A DNA stretch of 64,000 nucleotides from CAVSDF01 sp963726715 (GCA_963726715.1 CAVSDF010000010.1:620001-684000), one strand, 5' to 3'; counted from the stretch's first letter, positions 18,192-26,938 are shown. Program-made: numbers and translations. The notes: generated from the sequence alone by a model not told the origin.

Positions 18192-18290
18192 GGGAGGAGG
18201 GAGGACGGACGGCGAGGACAACGCCCCGTCAACGCCCACCGCCCGCCCTTCGTTGCCACCGGCACGCGGCCGAGGCCGCATGCGGCGTTT

Positions 18291-18893
18291 CTACAGGGCC
18301 GGATCGTCTTCCTCCCACCGCGCGTCGGTACGGAGGGCGGCGGCGAGGCGGCGCTGGTAGGCGGCGCGGCGAATCTCGACGGCGCCGAAGCGCGCGAGGT
18401 GCGGCGTCACGAACTGCGTGTCGAGGAGCACGAAGCCGCCCGCGCGCAGCCGCTCGACGAGGTGCACGAGCGCCACCTTCGACGCGTCGCGCACGTGCGA
18501 GACCATCGACTCGCCGAAGAACGCCCCGCCGAGCGCGACGCCGTAGAGGCCGCCCGCGAAGGCGCCGTCATCCGTCCAGCACTCGACCGAATGCGCCCTT
18601 CCGGCGAGGTGGAGGGCGGTGTAGGCAGCGACGAGGGGCTCGGAGATCCACGTCTCCTCGCGCGCGCCGCACGCCCGCATCGTGCCCTCGAAATCGACAT
18701 CGGTCGTCACGCGGAAGCGTCCCTGCCGGACGATCCGCGCCAGCGAATCCGGCACGTGGAAGCGGTCGTCGAGGGGAATCACCGCTCGCGGATCGGGCGC
18801 GTACCAGTGCAGGCCGTCGGGGCCGTCCATCGGGAAGACGCCCTGCGCGTAGGCGCTGAGGAGCAGGGCGGGCGAGAGCGGCGGGTCGGACAT
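18291..18893 (-). CDS. aat: Leucyl/phenylalanyl-tRNA-protein transferase
   Basis: Adds Leu or Phe from aminoacyl-tRNA to N-terminal Arg/Lys of proteins, marking them for ClpS/ClpAP degradation (N-end rule). The 200-residue protein shows the family hallmarks: AYAQGVFPM, HWYAPDPRAVIPLDDRFHVP, TTDVDFEGTMRACG, ETWISEPLVAAYTALH, HSVECW, GGLYGVALGGAFFGESMVSH and LLDTQFVTPHLARFGAVEI. Length is normal. It is divergent from the biotinyl-domain gene. Confidence 0.96.
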   Translation of the reverse strand: MSDPPLSPALLLSAYAQGVFPMDGPDGLHWYAPDPRAVIPLDDRFHVPDSLARIVRQGRFRVTTDVDFEGTMRACGAREETWISEPLVAAYTALHLAGRAHSVECWTDDGAFAGGLYGVALGGAFFGESMVSHVRDASKVALVHLVERLRAGGFVLLDTQFVTPHLARFGAVEIRRAAYQRRLAAALRTDARWEEDDPAL

Positions 18894-18993
18894 CGGAGGG
18901 CGGGCGTCGGCGCCTCAACCGCACACGCGGCGCCGGGATCACCCGCGCGTGCCCGATCTTTGGCGCGCGTCCCCCGATCTCTCCCCTGCCCCG

Positions 18994-19539
18994 ATGCTTG
19001 CTCCCCGCCTCCCCCGCGGCCCCTACCGCGCCCGCACCGGCACCGGCGACACCGCCCGCACCCTCGTCGTCGCCGACGGCCCCGACGGCGCGATCACGCT
19101 CGACGGCGCAGCGGTCGAGGGCGGCGTCGAGTTCGTCGCCACCGGACCGGGGCGTTACCGCCTGCGCACCGGCACGGTCACGCGCGAAGTCGTCGTCGAA
19201 GGGCGCGACGGGACATCGGTCACGCTCTCGGTCGGCGGCACGCGCGTCGTCGTGGACGTGGCCGACGCGCAGGCGCAGATGCTGGAGCGCTTCGGGATGG
19301 GCGCCGGAACGGGCGCGGCGCAGCGCGAAGTCCGCTCGCCGATGCCGGGCCTCGTGCTCGCCGTCCACGTGCGCGAGGGCGAGACGGTCGAGGCCGGGCA
19401 GCGGCTCCTCGTGCTGGAGGCGATGAAGATGGAGAACGAGATCAAGGCGGCGCACGCGGGCACGATCGCGCGCGTCCACGCGGTGCCGGGTGCGGCGGTG
19501 GCCAAGGGCGCCCCGCTCGTCGAGTTCGCCGAAGGGTGA
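18994..19539 (+). CDS. Biotinyl/lipoyl-attachment domain protein (biotin carboxyl carrier-like)
   Basis: A 181-residue protein. The C-terminal 75 residues are a biotinyl domain: RSPMPGLVLAVHVREGETV, then LEAMKMENEIKA with the biotin-accepting Lys in AMKM, then GAAVAKGAPLVEF. Such a domain is usually the carrier of acetyl-, propionyl- or pyruvate-carboxylase complexes. The N-terminal 100 residues form beta-rich sequence as in acyl-CoA carboxylase subunits lacking the carboxylase part. No carboxylase or carboxyltransferase gene is in the window, so the partner must be elsewhere. ATGs at 18949 and 18994 are in frame; 18994 gives the cleaner N-terminus. Confidence 0.88.
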   Translation: MLAPRLPRGPYRARTGTGDTARTLVVADGPDGAITLDGAAVEGGVEFVATGPGRYRLRTGTVTREVVVEGRDGTSVTLSVGGTRVVVDVADAQAQMLERFGMGAGTGAAQREVRSPMPGLVLAVHVREGETVEAGQRLLVLEAMKMENEIKAAHAGTIARVHAVPGAAVAKGAPLVEFAEG

Positions 19540-19576
19540 TGCCGGGGCGGCGGTGAAGTGGCGTGTGCCACGCCCA

Positions 19577-19710
19577 GGTTGTGGGGTGGTGGGTTTGTGA
19601 GGGCGACTCGACCGAACGGGGGCGTCGACACGCTCAGCCACCGGCTGAGGCATCCCAACCCGCCATCTCAGCGCCTCACCAACCCGCCATCTCACCATCC
19701 CACCACTCCC
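19577..19710. repeat. Composite palindromic intergenic element
   Basis: Between the biotinyl-domain gene and the epimerase. The left arm GTGGTGGGTTTGTGAG matches the hairpin at 5841, the right side repeats CTCACCAACCCGCCATCTCA-like units twice, and an inner CTCAGCC/GGCTGAG hairpin lies at 19633-19649. Confidence 0.5.
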
Positions 19711-19786
19711 CCGACGCGCGACCGCGGGGGCATCGTATCCTCCCCGCTCCTCCTCAGCGGCGCGTGCGGCGCGTCGCCCGCTCCGT

Positions 19787-20783
19787 TTGCCTGCCTCGTC
19801 CCTCACCCTCGTCACCGGCGCCACCGGACTCGTCGGCGCCACGCTCACCCGCCTGCTCGTCGCGCAGGGCGAGGCCGTCCGCATCCTCCGGCGCGAGAGT
19901 TCGACCGTCGATCTGCTCGGCGAGGCCGCCGCGACGGTCGGGCACGCCTTCGGCGACATCACCGATCCGGCCTCCGTCGACGAGGCGATGCGCGGCGTGA
20001 CGCACGTCTACCACGTCGCCGCCGCCCTCGGCACCGGACGGCGCGGCGACCGCGCGCGCCTGATGGCGGCGAACGTCGAGGGGACGGCGCACGTCGTCAA
20101 CGCGGCCCTTCGCGCGGGCGTGACGCGGATGGTCCACACGTCGAGCATGGCCGCCTTCGGACGCCCGCCGAACGCCGCAGGCGGTGCTCGACGAGACGAG
20201 CGAGTGGTCGCCGTCGCCGCTCAACGGGCCGTACGCCGAGTCGAAGTACCGCGCCGAACTCGAGATTCACCGCGGCATCGCCGAAGGCCTCGACGCGGTG
20301 ATGGTCAACCCGGCGCTCATCTTCGGCGTCGGGCGGGCGGGCGACAACACCGTTCAGATCGCCGAACTCGTGCGCGACCGCCGCCTGCGCGTCGTCCCAA
20401 CGGGGGGCACCAACGTCGTCGACGTGCGCGACGTGGCCGATGGCATGATCCGGGCGATGGCGCGCGGCGAGACGGGCGCGCGCTACTTCCTCGGCGGCGA
20501 AAACATGGCGTGGACGGCCATCCTCGGCACCCTCGCCGCGGCCTTCGGCGTGCCCGCCCCGGCGCGCGTGCTGCCGCTGCCCGTCGCCCTCGCGGCGGGC
20601 GTGGCGTCGGAGATCGTGGCGGCGCTCACCGGGCGCGCGCCGGTCCTCACGCGCGAGCGGGCGCGGCAGATGTCGGCCTTCTACCACTACGACAACACGC
20701 GCGCCCGCACCGACCTCGGCGCCACGTTTCGCCCCTTCGCTGATACCGCCGCGGCGATTGCGGAGGCGTTTCCGCGGGGGTGA
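19787..20783 (+). CDS. NAD(P)-dependent epimerase/dehydratase, extended SDR (frameshifted)
   Basis: An extended short-chain dehydrogenase of about 331 residues, like dihydroflavonol-4-reductase/nucleoside-diphosphate-sugar epimerases. Rossmann motif LVTGATGLVGATLTRLL at the N-terminus, FGDITDP, YHVAAALG, VEGTAHVVNAAL and HTSSMAAFG. Near 20175-20186 an extra base (GCAGGCGG) shifts the frame; the second part continues with LDETSEW, then PYAESKYRAELEI (YxxxK) and MVNPALIFGVG. The start is probably TTG 19787. Substrate unknown. The end lies before a strong hairpin shared with glgP. Confidence 0.85.
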
Positions 20784-20891
20784 GGGGTGGGGCGACGGCA
20801 TTCCCGCGCGTGGGTGAGGCGTGGCCGTTGGGAGGAAGGGCACGAGGGTTCGTGCCCCTACGCCGCGCGCAATCCATCCTCCGAAACGCAC

Positions 20892-20926
20892 GCGGCGCGC
20901 CTCCACAGACCGTGGAGACGCGCCGC
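20892..20926. terminator. Bidirectional terminator hairpin
   Basis: Arms GCGGCGCG-C-CTCCAC and GTGGAG-A-CGCGCCGC pair through 14 of 15 positions around a 5-base loop. It lies between the convergent stops of the epimerase (20783) and glycogen phosphorylase (20943), 16 bp from the latter. No T-run follows, as usual in this GC-rich genome. Confidence 0.65.
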
Positions 20927-20942
20927 GATGCGATGAGACGGG

Positions 20943-22976
20943 TCAGCTGTAGCGCTGCTCGGCGTAGTCGGCGACCATGCGCTCGGCGGAGAAGGCCGCC
21001 GGGAGCGTCGCCATGGCGTGGCGGACGCGGGCGAGCCACGCCTGCGGCAGGCCCTGACGGTCGCGCGTGTAGAAGTCGGGGATGATGCCGGTTTCGAGCG
21101 TCTCGTAGAGGAACTGCGCGTCCTGCGCGTCCTGCGCCGACGGGTCCTGCTCCATCGTCGCGCTCGCGTCGGTGCCGATGGCCCAGCCGTTCTTGCCGTC
21201 GAACCCTTCGGGCCACCAGCCATCCAAGATGGAGAAGTTGAGGCCGCCGTGGGCGTTCACCTTCTGCCCGCTCGTGCCGGAGGCCTCCATCGGGCGGCGC
21301 GGGTTGTTGAGCCAGATGTCGCAGCCGGAGACGAGCATCCGCCCGACCTCCATGTTGTAGTTCTCGAGCAGGACGAGCTTTCCGGCCATCTCCGGCAGCT
21401 GCGTCATCGCGTAGATCTGCTGCATGAAGCGCTTTCCGCCCTCGTCGGCGGGGTGGGCCTTGCCGGCGTAGAGCACCTGGATGGGACGCTCGTCGTTCTG
21501 GAACAGGCGGATCGCGCGCTCGATGTCGTGGAAGAGCAGCGGCGCGCGCTTGTAGGTGGCGAAGCGGCGGGCGAACCCGATGGTGAGCACGTCCTCACGC
21601 AGCCCGCAGGCCATCTTGAGGCTCTGCTTGGCCAGGTGCTGCTCGGCGTAGCGGATCAGGCGGCGGCGGAGGATGCTGCGCAGGCTCCAGAGCTCCTTCT
21701 CGGGCACGCGCTCGATGCGCTGCCAGAACTCGGGCGCGGCGCGCTCGCTCTCCCAGTCGCCGAGGTACTTCTTGGCCATGTCGCGCACCTCCATCGAGGT
21801 CCACGTCGGCAGGTGGACGCCGTTGGTGACCGAGCCGAGGGGCGCGGCGTAGGTGCCCGACTGCGCGTAGAGGGCGGCCCACTGATCGCGGGCGACCTCG
21901 CCGTTCAGGGCGGAGACGCCGTTTGCGGCGCGGGAGAGCTTGAGGCCGAGCACGGTCATCGTGAACCACTCCTCGCCATCCTGCGGGTTGACACGTCCGT
22001 AGGCAAGGAGGTCGTAATCGGAGATGCCCATCATCGCGCGGTAGCGCTGCATCTGGTCGAGCAGGAGCGCCGGTTCGAAGCGGTCGTGCCCGGCCATGAC
22101 CGGCGTGTGCGTCGTGAAGAGGCAGTGCTGGCGCACCCACCGCTCGCCGTCCTCGCGCGAGCGTCCGGCCTCCATCTGCTCGCGGAGCAGTTCGAGGGCG
22201 ACGAAGGCGCAGTGGCCTTCGTTCATGTGGTACGCCTCAGGGGCCTCGGAGATGGCGCGGAGGAAGCGCAGGCCGCCGATGCCGAGCACGATCTCCTGCT
22301 GGAGGCGCACCTTGCGGTCGCCCTGGTAGAGCTTGCGGGTGAGGCCGCGCAGCCACTCGGGGTTGCGCTCGAAGTCGGAGTCGAGCAGGTAGAGCCGCGT
22401 CTTGCCGACGTTCATCCGCCACGCCTGCAAGTGGAGGGCATCGTTGCCGAGGTGGACCGTCACGGTCACCGGCGCGCCGTCGCGGTCGAGGACGAGCTCG
22501 AGCGGGTGGTCGCTCGGGTGCAGTTCGGGGTAGGCCTCCCGCTGCCAGCCGGTCGCGTCGAAGGACTGCTGGAAGTAGCCGTCGCGCAGGAACAGGCCGA
22601 CGGCGGTGAAGGGCACGCCGAGGTCGCTGGCCGCCTTGCAGTGGTCGCCCGCGAGAATGCCGAGGCCGCCGGAGTACAGGTTGAGGCTCTCGTGGAGGCC
22701 GTACTCCATGCAGAAGTAGGCCGTCCGGGGCGTGTCGGCGTGGGTGCCGGGCGTGGCGAGGTAGGTTTGCAGGCGCTCGTAGGCGGCATCGACCTTGGCG
22801 GCGACGGCCTTGGAGGCGAGCTTCTTCGGGTCGGCTTCGCGGATGGCGACGGCGGGCGTGTTCACCGACGCGGCGAAGGCCTCGGGGTTGAGCGAGGCGA
22901 AGAGGTCGAGCACATCGGGCTGCCACGACCACCAGAGGTTGGAGGCCAGGGCGTCGAGCTTCTCACGGGTCGTCAT
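20943..22976 (-). CDS. glgP: Alpha-glucan (glycogen) phosphorylase, short GT35 form
   Basis: Phosphorolyses alpha-1,4-glucans to glucose 1-phosphate. The 677-residue protein is the short form common in Bacteroidota, thermophiles and archaea. Motifs: FCMEYGLHESLNLYSGGLGILAGDHCKAASD, YHMNEGHCAFVALE, FTTHTPVMAGHDRF, GSVTNGVHLPTW, RRFATYKRAPLLF, YAGKAHPADEGGK, then the pyridoxal-phosphate region NNPRRPMEASGTSGQKVNAHG with the candidate Lys in GQKV. The ATG at 22976 was chosen; the open frame further upstream is not conserved-looking. A LacI-type palindrome lies 119 bp upstream, pointing to sugar control. Confidence 0.95.
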   Translation of the reverse strand: MTTREKLDALASNLWWSWQPDVLDLFASLNPEAFAASVNTPAVAIREADPKKLASKAVAAKVDAAYERLQTYLATPGTHADTPRTAYFCMEYGLHESLNLYSGGLGILAGDHCKAASDLGVPFTAVGLFLRDGYFQQSFDATGWQREAYPELHPSDHPLELVLDRDGAPVTVTVHLGNDALHLQAWRMNVGKTRLYLLDSDFERNPEWLRGLTRKLYQGDRKVRLQQEIVLGIGGLRFLRAISEAPEAYHMNEGHCAFVALELLREQMEAGRSREDGERWVRQHCLFTTHTPVMAGHDRFEPALLLDQMQRYRAMMGISDYDLLAYGRVNPQDGEEWFTMTVLGLKLSRAANGVSALNGEVARDQWAALYAQSGTYAAPLGSVTNGVHLPTWTSMEVRDMAKKYLGDWESERAAPEFWQRIERVPEKELWSLRSILRRRLIRYAEQHLAKQSLKMACGLREDVLTIGFARRFATYKRAPLLFHDIERAIRLFQNDERPIQVLYAGKAHPADEGGKRFMQQIYAMTQLPEMAGKLVLLENYNMEVGRMLVSGCDIWLNNPRRPMEASGTSGQKVNAHGGLNFSILDGWWPEGFDGKNGWAIGTDASATMEQDPSAQDAQDAQFLYETLETGIIPDFYTRDRQGLPQAWLARVRHAMATLPAAFSAERMVADYAEQRYS

Positions 22977-23278
22977 CGGGGAGGGATCGGGCAAGGGGGC
23001 GCCCGCGTCGGAGGCGTCGAAGGGCGGGAATCGGCGGGCAAGGGCGCGGTCGGCGGCGCGAACACTCAACGCCCTGCGACACGCAGCCCCCAAGGTAAGC
23101 GCTTACACGCGCCCGGCGCCATGCCTCGCGCCGCGGTGAATCCGGGGGAACGTGTCCGCGCGCATCCGGACGCAGGGCCAACGCTCGGCGGGGCACGCTC
23201 GCCGTCCATCACGCCGTCGATCCATGTCGCCTCGCTCCTCGCACGGACGACGTTCCAGGGGTCGGGGCGATCCTCCGT
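22977..23278. other. Upstream region of glgP
   Basis: About 300 bp holding the LacI-type palindrome at 23095-23106. I see no convincing -7 box and no gene. Confidence 0.5.
23095..23106. promoter_or_regulatory. LacI-family-type operator
   Basis: GTAAGCGCTTAC, a perfect 12-bp palindrome with central CG, has the form of LacI/GalR-family operators. It is 119 bp upstream of glgP. No LacI-type gene is in the window, so the regulator would act in trans. Confidence 0.5.
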
Positions 23279-23408
23279 GGTGCGTCACATCGTTGTTGAG
23301 AGGTTCGGGCGGAGCGCTCGCTGTCCGTCGGTCGGGGGCAAGGCTGCCCAAAGCCGCCCACGACCCACAACCAACGACCAACGACACACCCAGCAGTAAA
23401 GGCCTGAC
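23279..23408 (-). repeat. 130-bp dispersed repeat, inverted copy A
   Basis: Nearly identical, in opposite orientation, to 27065-27193, with about three mismatches by eye over 130 bp. It contains TCGTTGGTCGTTGGTTGTGG and a GC-rich segment with GAGCGCTC. It lies 7 bp from the SDR stop codon. Together the copies bracket 3.66 kb with four genes. Confidence 0.88.
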
Positions 23409-23415
23409 ACACCCC

Positions 23416-24205
23416 TCAGGCGCGCTGCCCCAGCTTGCGCATCCCCTTCGCGATCAGCGGCAGGAGCACGCGCCGCGGCACGAGCCGCCCCACCGACGCG
23501 CCGACGGCGTTGAGGGCGCCCGAGATGGTCGTCCGGCGTCCGCGTGCGAGGGCGGCGAGGCCGTCGCGGGCCACGTCGTCGGCGCTCGCGGCGGCGGAGA
23601 AGAACGACGCGCTCATGCTCGCGCGGGCGCCGAAGCCGGTCGCGGTCGGGCCGGGGCACAGGCACGTCACCGCCACGCCGCGGTCCTTCCACTCGGCGTG
23701 GAGCGCTTCGCTGAGGCTGAGCACGTACGCCTTGGTGGCCGCGTAGGCCGCGAAGTACGGGAGCGGCTGAAACGCGGCCGTCGAGGCGACGGTGAGGACG
23801 CCGCCGCCGCGCGGAATCCGCGTCCCGAGGCGCCGGATGAGGGCGGTGAGGGCGACGACGTTGAGGCCGAGCATCGCGTCGAGATCGTCGGCGTCCTGCG
23901 CCTCGAACGGTCCGGTGTGCCCGTAGCCCGCGTTGGCGATGAGGACATCGACGGTCAGGCCGAGCGCGTCGACAGAAGCGATGAGGCGTTCGGCGGCGCC
24001 GGGCGTGGCGAGGTCGAGCGGCACGACGTGCGCGGTGGAGCCGCTGCCCCGAACCTCCCGGGCGAGGGCGCCGAGGGCCTCTTCCGAGCGTGCGGTGAGC
24101 ACGAGCGTCGTGCCCATCGGCGCCAGCTGCCGCGCCATCGCCGCCCCGATGCCCGACGAGGCGCCGGTGATGAGGATGGTTTTGGCGGCGTAGTAACGGG
24201 TCCAT
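23416..24205 (-). CDS. Short-chain dehydrogenase/reductase (5' end uncertain)
   Basis: Classical SDR of about 262 residues. Glycine motif ILITGASSGIGAAMARQL, LDLATPG, VLIANAGYGHTGPFE, then GVLTVASTAAFQPLPYFAAYAATKAYVLS carrying the Ser-Tyr-Lys triad (YAATK), then CLCPGPTATGF. This is the subgroup of SDR family oxidoreductases related to DltE/YdfG. The ATG at 24205 (MDPLLRRQ) is one base out of frame with KTILITG; no in-frame ATG or GTG exists close by, so an indel in the first ten codons is likely. Substrate unknown. The downstream side is the inverted 130-bp repeat. Confidence 0.85.
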
Positions 24206-24297
24206 CGAGGCGTCGGGCGTGCGGGAGAGAAGGCGTCCTGCCATCGTACCGACCACTCACCCGCCGGCTCCCCCGATCCCGCCAGCGCCAACGTGCC

Positions 24298-24327
24298 GAC
24301 CTGTCGGGTCCCCGCACCTGACAGGTC
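24298..24327. repeat. AACCTGTCAGGT-family palindrome, copy 3 (variant)
   Basis: Arms GACCTGTCGGGT and ACCTGACAGGTC around a CCCCGC loop, in the 250-bp gap between the divergent SDR and prmC genes. One of two neighbouring copies and an exception to the usual position past gene ends. Confidence 0.75.
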
Positions 24328-24358
24328 GGCGCGCCATCGGCACCGCCCGTCCACCGAC

Positions 24359-24385
24359 ACCTGTCCGGTCGGGGCCCCGACAGGT
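24359..24385. repeat. AACCTGTCAGGT-family palindrome, copy 4 (diverged)
   Basis: Arms ACCTGTCCGG and CCCCGACAGGT, imperfect, 31 bp after copy 3 and 74 bp upstream of the prmC start. The two copies together may be remains of a duplication. Confidence 0.6.
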
Positions 24386-24458
24386 GGCCCTCTGCAAGCC
24401 GCCGGGCATCGCCGCCGCACCGCGCGCGTACCCGCACGTCATCGCCATCCCCGCGCCC

Positions 24459-25359
24459 GTGCCCGATCCATCGACCCTTCCCGCCACGCAATCGGCCCTC
24501 GCGGCGGCGCTCCGGGGCCTTCTCGCCGACCTCGACGATGGCGCGCGGGCGGCGGTGTGGATTGCGGAGGACCTGACCGGCCTGCGCCGCGCCCGTGCCC
24601 TCGCCTTCCCCGATGCGCGCCGTTGCACCCGATGTGGCCGCGCGCGCCCTCGACATCGCCCGGCGGCGAGCGGCGGGGGAGCCGCTGCAATACGCACTCG
24701 GCGTCGCCGACTTCTACGGCCTGCGCCTCACCGTCACACCCGCCGTGCTGATTCCGCGCCCGGAGACCGAGGAACTCGTCGAACACGCCCTCGCCACACT
24801 CCGCGGCACGGCGTCCCCGCGCGTGCTCGACGCGGGCACCGGCAGCGGCGCCATCGCCCTCGCCATCAAAGCCGCCCGCCCCGACGCCGACGTGCTCGCG
24901 CTCGACGTCAGCCGCGAGGCCCTCGACGTCGCCCGCGCCAACGCGGCCGCGCTCGGCCTCGACGTCGCGTTCCACACCGCCGACCTGCTCGCCGACGCTC
25001 TCCCTGGCGCCCTCGGCGGGCCGAACGCTTCGCGGTCCCCTGCGGGGTTCGACCTCGTCGTCTCCAACCCGCCCTACATCCCCGACGCCGACGCCGATTC
25101 GCTCGAAGCGCACGTGCGCGACCACGAACCGGCCATCGCGCTCTTCACCGGCCCCGACGCGCTCGTCTTCTTCCGCGCTCTCGCCCGCCACGGCGCGCGG
25201 TGGGTCGTGCCCGGCGGCACGCTCTGGTGCGAGCTCGACGCCGACCACGCCGACGCCACCGCGGCGTGCTTCACCGGACCGGCGTGGGCGTCGGCGCGCG
25301 TGGAAACGGACACGGCCCGGCGCCCTCGGTTTGTCGAGGCGCGCCGGGCCGTGGCGTGA
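24459..25359 (+). CDS. prmC: Peptide chain release factor N5-glutamine methyltransferase (frameshifted)
   Basis: Methylates the GGQ glutamine of release factors. The N-terminal helical domain (LPATQSALAAALRGLLADL, then WIAEDLTGLRRARAL) reads from GTG 24459; near 24595-24630 the frame shifts to APDVAARALDIARRRAAGEPLQYALG, then DFYGLRLTVTPAVLIPRPETEELVE, LDAGTGSGAIALAI (SAM motif), DVSREALDVARANA and VSNPPYIPDADAD, the NPPY motif of the HemK/PrmC family. About 300 residues if joined. The gene is important for growth in most bacteria, so the break is probably a consensus error. The end overlaps a long hairpin. Confidence 0.92.
25311..25353. terminator. Strong hairpin overlapping the 3' end of prmC
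   Basis: Arms CACGGCCCGGCGC and GCGCCGGGCCGTG, with inner CCTCG/CGAGG and a GTTTGT loop, make an 18-bp stem with one bulged base. It lies inside the last codons of prmC and 20 bp from the stop of the convergent AP2-like gene, so it can end transcripts from both sides while also coding for ARRPRFVEARRAV. Confidence 0.75.
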
Positions 25360-25372
25360 GATCGGGAGAGCG

Positions 25373-25921
25373 TCAGGACGCGGCGGTCTCCTCAGGCTCG
25401 GCGAACTGCGGGTAGTTCGTCGTGATCTTGCCGTAGGCCGTGTTGAACATCTCCTGCGGCTCCGAGACCTCGCGGCCCATCGCCTGGTGCTCGCGGTGCA
25501 GGCGCACGACGGCGTTCCAGATGGCCTTGCGGAGGCCCCACTTCTCGACCGAGAACGAGGCGGTCTCGCGCTTGCCGCCGCCGCTCGTCCACGAGAGCTG
25601 GACGTAGGGCTTCTGCGTGCCGCTGCCGTCGTCCTTGGTGCAGAACGAGAGGCCGATGACGCCGGTCTTGGTGCGCGCCTCCGCCGACTTCATCGTCGGG
25701 CTGTCGGGGGGCGGGAGCGACGGCATCAGCTCGTCCCGGTACTTGATCGCGGTGGCGAGCGCCTGCGCGGAGGACTTGCCGTTCTTGTCGTCGGAGAAGA
25801 ACTTGGTGTTCTGCACACCGCCGCGGCGGATGCGAACCTGCCAGCCGTGCGTCGGGTGGCGGTGGGGGAATTCCGGGGTCGGCTCGATGTCGATCCGGTA
25901 GACGTTCTTGGGCTTCCTCAT
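25373..25921 (-). CDS. AP2-domain-like DNA-binding protein
   Basis: A 182-residue basic protein from ATG 25921 (a TTG at 26008 is possible). Two AP2-like units: GWQVRIRRGGVQNTKFF followed by helix SSAQALATAIKYRDELMPSL, and after a PPPDSP linker TKTGVIGLSF, KPYVQLSW and KRETASFSVEKWG with helix LRKAIWNAVVRLHREH. The pattern of three beta strands and a helix, and the middle TGVIGLS, match bacterial AP2 proteins known in cyanobacteria and planctomycetes; these are presumed transcription factors or mobile-element relatives. Its upstream region is clearly more AT-rich than the rest of the window. No integrase or homing nuclease domain is attached. Confidence 0.72.
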   Translation of the reverse strand: MRKPKNVYRIDIEPTPEFPHRHPTHGWQVRIRRGGVQNTKFFSDDKNGKSSAQALATAIKYRDELMPSLPPPDSPTMKSAEARTKTGVIGLSFCTKDDGSGTQKPYVQLSWTSGGGKRETASFSVEKWGLRKAIWNAVVRLHREHQAMGREVSEPQEMFNTAYGKITTNYPQFAEPEETAAS

Positions 25922-26105
25922 GGGTGGGGCGAGATGGCCAAATGGTGGAGGGAAGGTGTAGAGCGGCGGGGCGAGTGGGGGGCCGACGCCGTCCGGGAGT
26001 TCTGCCAACGTACATCACCCGGCAATTTATTCGCCTTCCTGACATCTACACGACTGATTCTTCACGACTCCTTCGTCAAACAAACCCGTCCGACATCCCT
26101 TTTAG
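25922..26105. promoter_or_regulatory. AT-rich upstream region of the AP2-like gene
   Basis: The 26000-26120 stretch (with TTTATTCG, TTTAGCTACGTATACGC) is the most AT-rich in the window. It probably holds the promoter of the AP2-like gene, though I cannot single out a -33/-7 pair. TACGTATACG is a partial palindrome beside the stop of the glycosyltransferase gene. Confidence 0.4.
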
Positions 26106-26852
26106 CTACGTATACGCATTCAAACCCGCCCGATAGCCCCGCTCGATGGCCTCGGGCGCGGCGCCGCGGCGGTAGGCGCGGTAGGCGGCCGCGTTGGCGC
26201 GCTGCACCTGCCACCACGTGTTCGTGTCGTACTTGCGCGCCGAGACGATGGCGACGCCGTCGAGCACGCGGTACGGCACGCGCGCCCGGACGCGGTCGAG
26301 GAAGTCGTACTCCTCCATGATGACGCGGCGCTCGTCGTAGCCGCCGAGGGCGTCGAAGAGGGCGCGGCGCACGAAGAGCGTCTGGTCGCCGCCGCGGCAG
26401 ACGGGCCACGAAAAGCGCGTCATCCACTCGTTGAAGCGGAGAAGCGGCGAGCGGCGGCGGTCGAAGCGCACGCGGTACCCACCGACGGCCTCGCCCGGTG
26501 CGAGCGCGCGGGCGATGTCGCGCGCATAGGTCGGCGGCACGACGGCGTCGCCGTGGACGAAGTACAGCACGTCGCCGCGCGTCGCCGCTGCGCCCGCGTT
26601 CATCTGCGCCGCCCGTCCGCGCACCGCCGACACGACCACGCGCGCCCCGCCCGCCCGCGCCACCTCGACCGTCGCATCCGACGACCCGCCGTCAACCACC
26701 ACGATCTCATCGACGCGCACCGCCGGATCGCCTTCCACAGCCGCCTGCCCCGCCCGCAGCGCCGCCACACACGCCCCGACGCGCGCGGCCTCGTCGACGA
26801 CCGGGACGACAACGGAGATCGTGAGCGCTGGCGAGGAAGAAGACGGAGCCAT
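26106..26852 (-). CDS. Family 2 glycosyltransferase (TIGR04283-like)
   Basis: A 248-residue GT-A glycosyltransferase from ATG 26852. N-terminal TISVVVPVVDEAARVGACV, then EIVVVDGGSSDATVEVA (nucleotide binding), RAAQMNAGAAATRGDVLYFVHGDAVVPP where HGDA replaces the DxD, then WMTRFSWPVCRGGDQTLFVRR and GGYDERRVIMEEYDFLDRV (ED acceptor-side acid). The pattern fits the TIGR04283 group often linked to radical-SAM/selenodomain genes, though no such gene is here. Probably cytoplasmic and membrane-associated. A -7 box lies 26 bp upstream. Confidence 0.88.
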   Translation of the reverse strand: MAPSSSSPALTISVVVPVVDEAARVGACVAALRAGQAAVEGDPAVRVDEIVVVDGGSSDATVEVARAGGARVVVSAVRGRAAQMNAGAAATRGDVLYFVHGDAVVPPTYARDIARALAPGEAVGGYRVRFDRRRSPLLRFNEWMTRFSWPVCRGGDQTLFVRRALFDALGGYDERRVIMEEYDFLDRVRARVPYRVLDGVAIVSARKYDTNTWWQVQRANAAAYRAYRRGAAPEAIERGYRAGLNAYT

Positions 26853-26877
26853 CGGGCGGATCGAAACAGGCGACGTC

Positions 26878-26886
26878 CGAAAGGTA
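26878..26886 (-). promoter_or_regulatory. -7 promoter element of the glycosyltransferase gene
   Basis: TACCTTTCG on the minus strand 26 bp before the start codon; the same nine bases occur upstream of tRNA-Gln at 36295. Confidence 0.5.
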
Positions 26887-26938
26887 TGCCGCCGCGCTAC
26901 GGCAGGGCTGGTAGATTCTGCCTCGATTCGCGCAGCCT

